DNA from: Alphaproteobacteria bacterium | GTDB taxonomy: Bacteria; Pseudomonadota; Alphaproteobacteria; JAJTHO01 | DNA length: 38,943 nucleotides | NCBI GenBank assembly: GCA_021297975.1 | Contig: JAJTHO010000053.1 | Coordinates: 1 to 38,943, forward strand | Reading direction: 5' to 3' | Shown here: positions 29,788-38,352 of the stretch, piece after piece | Numbering within the stretch: the stretch's first letter is position 1 | Layout: the number at the start of each line of letters is the position of its first letter | Program-made: the position numbers and the translations under genes | Notes under the pieces: model-generated | What the model saw: only the letters and a program-made list of their open reading frames with translations | What the model was told of the DNA's origin: nothing | Database searches by the model: none

Positions 29788-30837
29788 ATGCGTATGATGC
29801 TCATTGCCGCAATTATTTTAATCGCCGTTGGTCTTGCATGGTTTGTAAACCGGCAGATAGAAGCTGGTAAAGTTACCGAGGTAAAAGAAATCGTGCAAAC
29901 GCAGGTGGTGCGCGAGGAAACACGCAATGTGTTAATTGCGAAAAAGACACTTTCAGTTGGCACGCTTATCAACCCAGAAGACATTGAACAACAGCGTTTT
30001 CCACAAACATCTGTTCGTCCGGAATATTTGACCGATGAAACAACGCCCGACCTAACAAGTCTAGCCGGCACAGTGGTGCGTCTTGAGATTGCTGCAGGCG
30101 AACCCTTGATAACGGGTAAGATCGTTCGCCCCGGCGAGCGCGGCTATCTCGCGGCTGTATTACGCCCTGGTATGAAAGCCGTTGCCATCTCTGTCAATGG
30201 CCGTACTGGCGTTGCTGGGTTTGTATTTCCTGGTGATCGCGTTGACGTACTTCTCAGCCAATCTTTAAGCGAAAGCAACGGTGGTAGCGCCACCGCAACG
30301 GCAACAACACGGCAAATAACTGAAACACTTATCAAAAATGTTCGCGTTCTTGGTGTTGGTCAAACATTGGGCAGACCAGAGACCCCAACGATTGCTGGGG
30401 ATACAATGACCTTAGAATTGACCCCGAAACTGGCGGAAATTGTTACATTAGCTAATGAATTGGGTCGTTTAAGTGTTGTATTGAATCCATTGGCAAAGCT
30501 GCCAGCTGATCAAACACCCGAAGCATTAGCCGCGGCGGAAATTGCCGAAGAGAGCTATCCTTACATGGTGGAAGGTGTTGCCGACGGCACTGCTTACAGC
30601 ATCACCAACGAAGTCGAGGCAAGCCCTGCGCGTAGTGGTAGTGGCGGTAGCGGTAGCATTTCTATTTTTCGCGCTGAAGGCGGTCGAGGCTCTGGGTCGG
30701 CACAGCTTAGAGAGGGTAACGTAAACGTTTTTCGCCCTAATGGTGGAGCGGGTAGTGGCAACGTTCCAACCGATCGCGGCGGCACTGTTGGCACACCACC
30801 CGGGAACACGGATAACAACTCTAATTCAGCACGTTAA
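29788..30837 (+). CDS. cpaB: Tad pilus assembly protein CpaB/RcpC
   Basis: This encodes 349 residues. An N-terminal membrane anchor (MLIAAIILIAVGLAWFV) is followed by the SAF-like domain (about 45-115: VLIAKKTLSVGTLINPEDI) and the CpaB core (LRPGMKAVAISVNGRTGVAGFVFPGDRVDVL, in family position), which is thought to work with the secretin in the periplasm. The C-terminal 70 residues are low-complexity Gly/Ser/Asn and carry a 15-residue motif twice (290-304 and 311-325). This tail makes the protein longer than many relatives, which are about 260-310 residues. Confidence 0.93.
   Translation: MRMMLIAAIILIAVGLAWFVNRQIEAGKVTEVKEIVQTQVVREETRNVLIAKKTLSVGTLINPEDIEQQRFPQTSVRPEYLTDETTPDLTSLAGTVVRLEIAAGEPLITGKIVRPGERGYLAAVLRPGMKAVAISVNGRTGVAGFVFPGDRVDVLLSQSLSESNGGSATATATTRQITETLIKNVRVLGVGQTLGRPETPTIAGDTMTLELTPKLAEIVTLANELGRLSVVLNPLAKLPADQTPEALAAAEIAEESYPYMVEGVADGTAYSITNEVEASPARSGSGGSGSISIFRAEGGRGSGSAQLREGNVNVFRPNGGAGSGNVPTDRGGTVGTPPGNTDNNSNSAR
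30655..30762 (+). repeat. Two copies of a 15-residue motif in the CpaB tail
   Basis: Codons 290-304 and 311-325 of cpaB encode SISIFRAEGGRGSGS and NVNVFRPNGGAGSGN. They match at F, R, G, G, G, S, G, with conservative exchanges at most other places, and are separated by six residues. The DNA copies have diverged, so the duplication is old or kept for its protein sequence. Confidence 0.6.
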
Positions 30838-30869
30838 TTATGATTGAAGTATTGAGAAGGACGCACATC

Positions 30870-32387
30870 ATGGAAACCACACTTCTGCAACGGTTTGCAA
30901 AACACAGCACTTGCTTGGTGCTTGCCTTCGCTATCGCGATTGCGCCAGTGTCAATTATTACACCGAAGGCGCACGCAGTAACTGTGGGCGAAGCTCAGGA
31001 AACACTGGAAATTGCTAGCGGCAAGGGAACTCTTGTAACTCTGCCCGCGGCTGCAGATGCGGTGTTTGTTTCAAACCCCGAAGTTGCCGATGTGGAAATT
31101 AAGTTCCCTGAATTGCTCTATGTATATGGTATCAAGCCCGGCGAAACCAGCATCCACGTCATGGATAAGAACCAGAAAGTAGTGCTGAGCAAAAATATTC
31201 TCGTTACACAAAATATTGAAGGCCTGCGTAGCGCCTTGAAAAAACTGATGCCGGATGCCGCGATTGAAGTTATCTCGGTAAACCAGAGCGTGGTTTTACG
31301 CGGTGTGGTCAAATCGGCGGCTGAGGCGGATTTGGCATTGAAAATTGCCACCAGCTATCTTGCGAATGAAAATGGCGGCGGTACTGCTGCTAGCGGTAGT
31401 GGCGGCACAGGTAACACAGAATCCGCTCTTACCGGCACTAATATTGTGAATATGATATCGGTGGGCAGCCCAAGCCAAATTACACTGAAGGTTAAAATTG
31501 CTGAAGTGCGGCGTGAAATTGCACAAATTTTTGGCGTAGATTTCCAATCTGGTGGTACAAGTGGCGGTAATATTTTAGGTGGTGTATTATCACGAAACGG
31601 CGGCACCTTAAACGCCGGTACTGTTGGTACTCTTGGTAATTTGAACCTAACTTCGGGTGCTTATCAAGCCGTAGTAGGTTTTGGTGATGGCAGCTTCTCT
31701 ATTGATGCGCTGATTACCGCCTTGGAAACAGAAGGGTACGTAACCGTTCTGGCCGAGCCAAACTTAACTGCTGTATCGGGCGAAACAGCCAGTTTCTTGG
31801 CTGGGGGTGAATTCCCTATCACACAAAGTGACGGTGACGGCGGAACAACCGTAACTTTCAGAGAATACGGTATATCTTTACGTTTTGCACCAACCTTGCT
31901 GTCTCCAGATCGCATCCGATTGAAAGTAAATCCGGAGGTCTCTGAATTAACAACAGAAGGTGCTGTAACGTTACCTAGCGCACCCGCAGGACAAAGTGCC
32001 ATACCTGGTTTGCTATCACGCAAAGCATCAACCACGGTTGAGCTTGGTAACGGTCAAAGCTTTACAATCGCCGGGTTATTCAACCAAAGCTTCCGTGATA
32101 ATATCAGCAAAAACCCATGGCTTGGCGATCTGCCCGTGCTTGGTGTTTTATTCCGATCACAAAACTTTATTCGCCGGGATTCGGAACTGGTCATTATCGT
32201 AACCCCGTATATTGTTGAACCAGTATCGGAAACGGAAATTGCCACACCGCTGGATGGCCTGAAAGTTCCATCAGACAAAGACCGGTTGCTTTACGGCCAA
32301 ACACCTTTTACATCCATCCGCCCCACCAACTTCTTCGGCAAAGCCGGGGCGCAGTTGTCGGGTCCGGTTGGCTTTATTGTTGAATAA
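30870..32387 (+). CDS. cpaC: Tad pilus secretin CpaC/RcpA
   Basis: This encodes 505 residues from the ATG at 30870, chosen because GAGAAGGA lies 8 bases upstream; an ATG at 30840 is in frame but has no such site. A signal peptide ends ITPKAHA. The N-terminal domain (about 30-170, with VTVGEAQETLEIASGKG and VFVSNPEVADVEI) and BON-like segment match the RcpA/CpaC family. The secretin core (about 270-480) ends with VELGNGQSFTIAGLFNQSF and SELVIIVTPYIVEP, the hallmark of secretins. It forms the outer-membrane pore for the Flp pilus. A Gly/Ser/Thr-rich insert (about 170-190) lies before the core. Confidence 0.94.
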   Translation: METTLLQRFAKHSTCLVLAFAIAIAPVSIITPKAHAVTVGEAQETLEIASGKGTLVTLPAAADAVFVSNPEVADVEIKFPELLYVYGIKPGETSIHVMDKNQKVVLSKNILVTQNIEGLRSALKKLMPDAAIEVISVNQSVVLRGVVKSAAEADLALKIATSYLANENGGGTAASGSGGTGNTESALTGTNIVNMISVGSPSQITLKVKIAEVRREIAQIFGVDFQSGGTSGGNILGGVLSRNGGTLNAGTVGTLGNLNLTSGAYQAVVGFGDGSFSIDALITALETEGYVTVLAEPNLTAVSGETASFLAGGEFPITQSDGDGGTTVTFREYGISLRFAPTLLSPDRIRLKVNPEVSELTTEGAVTLPSAPAGQSAIPGLLSRKASTTVELGNGQSFTIAGLFNQSFRDNISKNPWLGDLPVLGVLFRSQNFIRRDSELVIIVTPYIVEPVSETEIATPLDGLKVPSDKDRLLYGQTPFTSIRPTNFFGKAGAQLSGPVGFIVE

Positions 32388-32413
32388 TTCGCATCTATAG
32401 AAAGGTTCGTACC

Positions 32414-33235
32414 ATGAAACGTACCCTGCACTTCCTCACCGCAACTGCTGTATTGCCGCTGCTTCTGGCTGCTTGCTCTTCTGCGGGGCAAACACCACTG
32501 AATCTTCAAGAGCCACTGGAAGCGCGTAAAATCAACACCAGCTATGCAGAAGACCGGATTACGTTGCACTTTGATTACGGCCAGTCCTCGCTTAGCGGCG
32601 ACCAAGCCGCCTATATTGAGCGTTTCGTGCGGTATTACGGATCGGCCAAAGACAGTGCGTTTTTTATCTCGCTGCTCGTTGCGCCCGAAGATGAAGAAGC
32701 AGGTCGCTTGCCCGCGCATGACCCCAGCGTCAGCGGTGCGATTACCCAAATTAACCAAGAGCTACTCAGAAATGGTGTTCGTGCCCGCGTCATTCGCGAA
32801 ATTGATACAAACATTGAGCCAGCACATATCCACGCACGCGCCCAAAAAGCGATTATTGATGGCAGCGCCGGCGACCCCAGCGCCGAGGGCGACCCCGCCT
32901 TGGCTGCTCTTGCGCCAAACCCAAAAGATTTGATGCGCACGACAAAAATATCTGTTTTGGTTCGTGAATACACTGCCGAAGCCGCCAATTGCCCGAAAAC
33001 TGGTCATTGGGACTGGAGAACCGCTGATGCAATCGGCAACGGTATTACTCTTGGCTGCGCCACCAGTAAAAATTTGATTGCTCAAATCAAAGACAAATCT
33101 GTTCTTGCCAGCGGCAAACCGCTTGATGATACCTATGCGCCGGATGCAGAAATCACTAGACTGCGCCAAGTTCAGAATGGCTCTTTCGAGCTGGGTGAGG
33201 GTGTAGGAACGTCAACCGATGGCGACGGAAACTAA
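32414..33235 (+). CDS. cpaD: Tad pilus assembly lipoprotein CpaD
   Basis: This encodes 273 residues. The lipobox LLAAC gives lipid-modified C21. The family pattern is visible in the LHFDYGQSSLSGDQ region, then ARVIREI, and in the C-terminal CPKTGHWDW with GCATSKNLIAQIKD, in which C193 and C215 may be linked. CpaD is thought to help place or support the secretin in the outer membrane. AAAGG lies 8 bases before the ATG. The order cpaC-cpaD-cpaE is the standard one. Confidence 0.9.
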   Translation: MKRTLHFLTATAVLPLLLAACSSAGQTPLNLQEPLEARKINTSYAEDRITLHFDYGQSSLSGDQAAYIERFVRYYGSAKDSAFFISLLVAPEDEEAGRLPAHDPSVSGAITQINQELLRNGVRARVIREIDTNIEPAHIHARAQKAIIDGSAGDPSAEGDPALAALAPNPKDLMRTTKISVLVREYTAEAANCPKTGHWDWRTADAIGNGITLGCATSKNLIAQIKDKSVLASGKPLDDTYAPDAEITRLRQVQNGSFELGEGVGTSTDGDGN

Positions 33236-33259
33236 TAGAACATAGGACGAGAACGACAG

Positions 33260-34507
33260 ATGATGAGCACTATGCCACCCGCACTGATTGGATCTGGGAA
33301 AGTTGATTTCTTAGCGTTTATTAACGACGGCGCTACGGAAGAAGTGATACATACCCTTATCAAGGACTACTGGCCTAGTGGTGTGCTCATCAGTGGTGGT
33401 ATTTTGGCAGCACTAAATGCCAATCACTCTGCCGCCTCTGTACCGCAGTTCGTTGTTATTGATATTTCTGATTCTGAGCGTCCGGATGTTGATATAGAAC
33501 GTGCTGTAAAAACATTTCATGGCGCCAAAGCGGTTGTTTTTATAGGCGATCGTAATGATGCAACGCTTTACAGAACCGTTATTAAAGCCGGCGGAACCGA
33601 CTATTTGTTAAAGCCGGTTGATGCTGGCGAGCTTTACTCAACACTTATTAATGCCTCACTAGCTGCAAGCTCTTATACTGATGCACCCGTTACTCAAAGC
33701 GGTAAATCGGATCAGCAGGCTAAGTTGATTACTGTTATTGGCGTGCATGGCGGCGTAGGTACATCGACTATTGCTGTAAACAGCGCCTATGAAATGGCGG
33801 AAAAATTTAACCATAACACCGCTATCATTGATCTTGATGTTCATTTTGGTACTGTTGCTCTTGCATTAAATAAAGAACCCAGCGTTGGTTTCCGTGATGC
33901 TTTAGAGTCTCCTAGCCGGGTAGACACGCTGTTTATCGAAAGCGCGCTGGTTTCGGTCACAGATAGACTGTCCGTTCTAGCAACAGAAGAGAGGCTAGAC
34001 GATTACGTCAAATACAACGGCGATGCGATAAACATGCTGGTTGAAAAAGTTTGTAACAACCGTGAATATGTATTTCTCGATACGCCGCGAACCTTGATTA
34101 TTCGTTTCCCGCAATTAGTAACAGAAGCAACGTTTGTTATTTTGGTGACTGATTTAACTATAGTTGGGCTGCGCGATGCAGTTACATTGCTTGAAAAGAT
34201 TCAGAATATTTCACCGGGAAAAGATGTTAAAGTCGTACTGAATGGTGTTCGGCAAAATGCAGACGGTCAAGTCTCTCTAAGGGATTTTGAAGCGGAAATT
34301 CGTCGACCGGTTTCTGTTGTTCTTCCGGATGCTCCTGAGTTTGTTGCCCGCGCGCTGAACGAAGGCAAGCCGGTTCGTGTTGTCGCGCCGCAGTCTAAAT
34401 TTATTAATCTATTAGATGTATTTTGTGCTGAGCTGGATGGTAGTGAACTCGATAAAACTACTGTATCGCCGATGCAAAAACTATTCAGCAAATTTGGTAA
34501 GAAATAG
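33260..34507 (+). CDS. cpaE: Tad pilus localisation ATPase-like protein CpaE/TadZ
   Basis: This encodes 415 residues. The N-terminal part (about 15-135) is a receiver-like fold without a proper phosphorylation site (VVIDISDSERPDVD, then DYLLKPVDAGEL with K118). The C-terminal part is ParA/MinD-like: the P-loop reads HGGVGTSTIAVNSA (163-176), with His and Thr at the two places where active members have Lys, followed by IIDLDVHFGTVALAL and FVILVTDLTIVGLRDA. TadZ proteins place the pilus machine in the cell; many are poor ATPases, and this one lacks both signature lysines. Confidence 0.92.
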   Translation: MMSTMPPALIGSGKVDFLAFINDGATEEVIHTLIKDYWPSGVLISGGILAALNANHSAASVPQFVVIDISDSERPDVDIERAVKTFHGAKAVVFIGDRNDATLYRTVIKAGGTDYLLKPVDAGELYSTLINASLAASSYTDAPVTQSGKSDQQAKLITVIGVHGGVGTSTIAVNSAYEMAEKFNHNTAIIDLDVHFGTVALALNKEPSVGFRDALESPSRVDTLFIESALVSVTDRLSVLATEERLDDYVKYNGDAINMLVEKVCNNREYVFLDTPRTLIIRFPQLVTEATFVILVTDLTIVGLRDAVTLLEKIQNISPGKDVKVVLNGVRQNADGQVSLRDFEAEIRRPVSVVLPDAPEFVARALNEGKPVRVVAPQSKFINLLDVFCAELDGSELDKTTVSPMQKLFSKFGKK

Positions 34508-34514
34508 GTGCGTT

Positions 34515-36359
34515 ATGGCAGATGATAACGATCGTTCTGGAAATTTTGATTTATCGCGGTTACGGCTTCGCCGTAATGAATCTAACAGCGCTGGCGCTGG
34601 TGTTCCAACCGCACCAGAAGCCCCAGCTGCACCTCAGCTGCGCTCTTCTGGTGCAACAGGAGAATCCTCAACCACTGCGCCTACCGCACCTTTAGCAACA
34701 ACTACACCCTCCCCTGTATCTCCTGCTTCCCAAGCGCCTACAGTGAGTGACCGCGGCACTCCTTCACCATCGCTTCTAGATGTTGCACGCAAGCATATCT
34801 TGCCGATTCTGGAAAAACGCATCAGTACAACTGAAGTAAAACAACAGCCTCGCGGTACGATTGCTCGAAAAGTGCAGCAAGTTCTCAGTGAATGGCTTGC
34901 CGCCACAGGTCAAGAGTTAAACCTTATTGATCAGCGGAACATGGTTACGTTTCTTGTGAACACCGTTTTTGAACGGGTTCGGAAAGAGTTTCCCGACGCC
35001 CGCACCGGCTCTGAAACAAGCCAAGCACTTGCTACCTCTCCTGATAACAAAATGAATCCACAAGTTGGGTATTCAGTCGGGTCTGTAAATCTACAGCACA
35101 AAGAAACCGTATTAAACGCCAAATCCAAAGTACAGCCTGTGTTGATGAATCGCATCGACACGACAGCTGCGGCAACGCTACCCCGGAATGAACTTCAGCG
35201 CCAAATTGAAGTTGTTATCGCCGAAATTTTGTTGGAGCAAAAAGTTCAGCTTAATAAACAGGAAAAACAAGAACTCGTTCAAGTTTTGCTCAATGACATG
35301 CTGGGTCTTGGCCCCCTTGAGCCGCTTCTCAATGACCCCACTATCACTGATATTATGGTGAACGGCCCCAATCAGACCTTTGTTGAAAAAAACGGAAAGC
35401 TTATTCTTACCGACGTTAAATTCCGGGACAACCAACATCTTATCAACATTTCTACGCGCATTGTGTCGGCGATTGGCCGCCGTGTTGATGAAAGCTCGCC
35501 CATGTGCGATGCGCGCCTTTTGGACGGGTCGCGCGTCAACATTGTCATTCCCCCCCTCGCAATTGATGGCCCCTCGTTGTCGATTCGAAAGTTCAGCAGT
35601 AAAGCTATAACCTTGCCTATGATGGTGCAAACGGGAAACCTGTCTGCTGAGATGGCCACAGTCTTGCAAATTGCGGGTCGTTGCCGCCTAAACATTATTA
35701 TTTCCGGCGGTACTGGCGCGGGGAAAACGACCCTGCTGAACGCTTTGTCTAACAACATCGGCGCTGACGAGCGTGTTGTAACAGTTGAAGATTCCGCCGA
35801 ATTAAAATTACAACAAGCACACGTAGTTCGTCTCGAGACGCGTGCGGCGAACTTAGAAGGTGATGGTGAAATAACCATTCGTGATTTGATCAAAAACGCG
35901 CTGCGGATGCGTCCTGACCGTATCATCGTCGGGGAGTGTCGCGGCGCTGAGATTATCGATATGTTGCAGGCTATGAACACGGGTCACGATGGATCCATGT
36001 CAACCATCCACGCTAACAACCCGCGCACCGCCCTTACCCGCATGGAAAACATGCTGAATATGGCTGGCTTTAACATGCCGGAAAAAGTCACCCGTTCGAT
36101 GATTTCATCCGCCGTAAACTTGATTGTGCAAATTTCCCGGATGCGCGACGGGGTTCGACGGATAAGCCACATCATGGAAGTGGTGGGGATGGAAGAAAGC
36201 ACTGTTATGTTTCAGGATTTGTTTTGGTATGAATTCCAGGAAGAGACCGCTGACGGCAAGTTGTTGGGGAAATACGTCTCATCTGGTTTGAGGCCACACT
36301 TTACCAAGCGTGCGGAATATTACGGCTTGTCTAAGCCGCTCATCGAAGCGATGGGTTAA
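34515..36359 (+). CDS. cpaF: Tad pilus secretion ATPase CpaF/TadA with duplicated N-terminal domain
   Basis: This encodes 614 residues from the ATG at 34515, 7 bases after the cpaE stop. It is clearly longer than most CpaF proteins (about 430-500). Residues 25-85 are a low-complexity Ala/Pro/Thr/Ser stretch. Then a helical domain occurs twice, at about 95-155 and 206-266, aligned without gaps at an offset of 111 residues (17 of 53 identical over 97-149). The second copy runs into the normal GLGPLEPLLNDPTITDIMVNGP. The Walker A loop is GGTGAGKT (398-405); VTVEDSAELKL, RPDRIIVGECRG and NTGHDGSMSTIHAN are the Asp box, Walker B and His box of type II/IV secretion ATPases. It powers pilus extension. 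Confidence 0.95.
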   Translation: MADDNDRSGNFDLSRLRLRRNESNSAGAGVPTAPEAPAAPQLRSSGATGESSTTAPTAPLATTTPSPVSPASQAPTVSDRGTPSPSLLDVARKHILPILEKRISTTEVKQQPRGTIARKVQQVLSEWLAATGQELNLIDQRNMVTFLVNTVFERVRKEFPDARTGSETSQALATSPDNKMNPQVGYSVGSVNLQHKETVLNAKSKVQPVLMNRIDTTAAATLPRNELQRQIEVVIAEILLEQKVQLNKQEKQELVQVLLNDMLGLGPLEPLLNDPTITDIMVNGPNQTFVEKNGKLILTDVKFRDNQHLINISTRIVSAIGRRVDESSPMCDARLLDGSRVNIVIPPLAIDGPSLSIRKFSSKAITLPMMVQTGNLSAEMATVLQIAGRCRLNIIISGGTGAGKTTLLNALSNNIGADERVVTVEDSAELKLQQAHVVRLETRAANLEGDGEITIRDLIKNALRMRPDRIIVGECRGAEIIDMLQAMNTGHDGSMSTIHANNPRTALTRMENMLNMAGFNMPEKVTRSMISSAVNLIVQISRMRDGVRRISHIMEVVGMEESTVMFQDLFWYEFQEETADGKLLGKYVSSGLRPHFTKRAEYYGLSKPLIEAMG

Positions 36360-36364
36360 CATTT

Positions 36365-37345
36365 ATGAACATGCAAACCCTGATAATCTTTGGATGCTTG
36401 GCTACAGGGTTATTGCTTGTTGCCTATTTGGTCGGCCAACTGATGAGGAACCAGGATGGTCGCTATAAAAAGCGCATCAAAAATTCCATTACCACTCGTA
36501 AAACTGGCACTGCCATTGATGATAAAGATATCGCCTCTATAACACTTAACAGTGGGCCTACTGAGATTGATGATCTCTTGAAGGTTATAAAGGTTGATCC
36601 CATTGATATGCAAACGCGCTTAAAAAAAGCGGATTTGAAATTAAAGGTACAAGAATATTTTATACTTTCTTTGATGCTTGGAATTGGTGTTGCTAGCATC
36701 ATGATTTTGACTATCGGGTTGCCTCTTATCGCTGGGGTTGGCGGTGGACTTGTCGCTGCAATATTTCTTCCCAAAATGTATGTTGATGGCCGTATTGAAA
36801 AGCGCACGGCTACTTTCAACCGTTTACTTCCTGACGCCCTTGACATTATGGTGCGCGGGCTTCGCACCGGTTTGCCTTTATCCGAATGCATGCGCTCCGT
36901 TGCAAAAGATGCGCCGCATCCTGTTAATGAGGAATTCGCACGAATTCGCGATGATATGAAATTAGGTATTGAGCTCGGCGACGCGGTACGTAAAATGGCT
37001 GAACGTCTGAACACTCAGGAACTTAACTTTTTCTCTATTGCTATCAGCATTCAAGCCGATACCGGGGGAAACCTTACGGAAAACCTTGAAAATCTCTCTG
37101 ATGTGTTGCGTAAACGCCAACAAATCTACCGCATGATTAAAGCAAAATCTGCCGAGGCTGTTTGGACAGGGCGTATTCTTGCCGCATTGCCGTTTCTCGT
37201 TATTGGCGCCATCCAACTTACATCGCCGCAATACCTTGTTGTTATGTACACCAACACGACGGGTATAATCATTTCCATAGGCAGTTTTTTATGGCTGATG
37301 TTTGGTTTATTCACGATGCGGCGCATGACCCGCTTTGATTTTTAG
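36365..37345 (+). CDS. tadB: Tad pilus inner-membrane platform protein TadB
   Basis: This encodes 326 residues. An N-terminal membrane helix, a charged linker, a pair of helices (about 97-140), then the type II secretion F domain with LPDALDIMVRGLRTGLPLSECM and IAISIQADTGGNLTENLENLSDVLRKR, and two C-terminal helices. TadB and TadC together form the platform on which CpaF acts. It starts 5 bases after the cpaF stop. Confidence 0.93.
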   Translation: MNMQTLIIFGCLATGLLLVAYLVGQLMRNQDGRYKKRIKNSITTRKTGTAIDDKDIASITLNSGPTEIDDLLKVIKVDPIDMQTRLKKADLKLKVQEYFILSLMLGIGVASIMILTIGLPLIAGVGGGLVAAIFLPKMYVDGRIEKRTATFNRLLPDALDIMVRGLRTGLPLSECMRSVAKDAPHPVNEEFARIRDDMKLGIELGDAVRKMAERLNTQELNFFSIAISIQADTGGNLTENLENLSDVLRKRQQIYRMIKAKSAEAVWTGRILAALPFLVIGAIQLTSPQYLVVMYTNTTGIIISIGSFLWLMFGLFTMRRMTRFDF

Positions 37346-37357
37346 GGAGGCCTTTGT

Positions 37358-38320
37358 ATGGACAGTAGCCTCATGACTACAATAGTTATCATTGTCGGTG
37401 TTGTAACACTATTGATGCTCGTTGTGTTTGCTTTTAATGCGCCTGGCAACACACCCAAAGCTCGCGTTCAAACTATTGCTAAACGCCGTGCTGAATTACA
37501 TGAAAATAAAGTAACTCGTGAAGTCGAGAAAAACCGTAAACGGGTTGTCAGCGATGATGCGGTCAATAATTTAGTTGCTCGCGTCTATGCTGATAAAGAC
37601 GAGCGGCTGAGTATTATCCAATCTAAGATGCTACAAGCGGGCGTTCGTGATCGGGGTGCGAGTGACAGGCATTTGTTCTATAAAATTGTATGGCTCGTGA
37701 TAATGCTGCTTGGCTCTGCAGTACTTATTTTCTTGGTATTTAAACCAGAGTACAGCCTACCATTAAAACTTATTGCGGTCGTTTTTGCTGGTTATATTGG
37801 TTTTCGTTTGCCTGATATACAGCTTGATAGCCGCATCAAAGAACGAACTCTCCCCATTCAAAAAGCCTTTCCCGATGCGCTTGATATGATGGTGGTGTGC
37901 GCAGAATCAGGCCTAGGGATTGATGCGACCTTGAAAAAAGTCAGCCAGGAAATTGCTTTGAGCAGTAAAGAACTCAGTGAGGAACTGGCGCTGTTACTCG
38001 TTGAGCTAAGCTTTTTTGAAGACAGAAAAGAAGCAATTAACAACCTTTCAAAACGAATTAACATTGATGCGGTGAAAGCCTTCTGTAACACACTAATTCA
38101 AACAGAAAAATTTGGTACACCGATATCGCAAACGCTGCGGGTGCTTTCTTCAGAATTTCGTAACGAACGCATGATGGCAGCTGAAACAAAAGCCGCACAA
38201 TTGCCGGTGAAAATGACGTTCCCAATTATGATGTGTATTCTGGTGCCGTTACTTGTAATATTGATATCACCCGCGATTCTTCAAGCCAGCGGGACGTTTA
38301 CCACAATGAACGGTAACTAG
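37358..38320 (+). CDS. tadC: Tad pilus inner-membrane platform protein TadC
   Basis: This encodes 320 residues with GGGAGG 7 bases before the ATG. The layout is the same as TadB: N-terminal helix, helix pair (about 108-150), F domain with FPDALDMMVVCAESGLGIDATLKKV and LIQTEKFGTPISQTLRVLS, and a C-terminal helix (TFPIMMCILVPLLVILISPAIL). It is the last recognisable Tad gene before dapE: there is no tadD (TPR lipoprotein), no TadE/TadF pseudopilin and no flp pilin gene next to it. Confidence 0.93.
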   Translation: MDSSLMTTIVIIVGVVTLLMLVVFAFNAPGNTPKARVQTIAKRRAELHENKVTREVEKNRKRVVSDDAVNNLVARVYADKDERLSIIQSKMLQAGVRDRGASDRHLFYKIVWLVIMLLGSAVLIFLVFKPEYSLPLKLIAVVFAGYIGFRLPDIQLDSRIKERTLPIQKAFPDALDMMVVCAESGLGIDATLKKVSQEIALSSKELSEELALLLVELSFFEDRKEAINNLSKRINIDAVKAFCNTLIQTEKFGTPISQTLRVLSSEFRNERMMAAETKAAQLPVKMTFPIMMCILVPLLVILISPAILQASGTFTTMNGN

Positions 38321-38352
38321 TAATAAAAAAAAATCCCGCTACAGTGCGCGAT

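Noticed and set aside
34416..34514. Earlier start of cpaF
   Set aside because: The 33 extra codons overlap the end of cpaE; the ATG at 34515, with AGGTG before it, is the normal operon start.
38321..38352. Terminator between tadC and dapE
   Set aside because: A run of A follows tadC, but there is no stem-loop with a T-tract.
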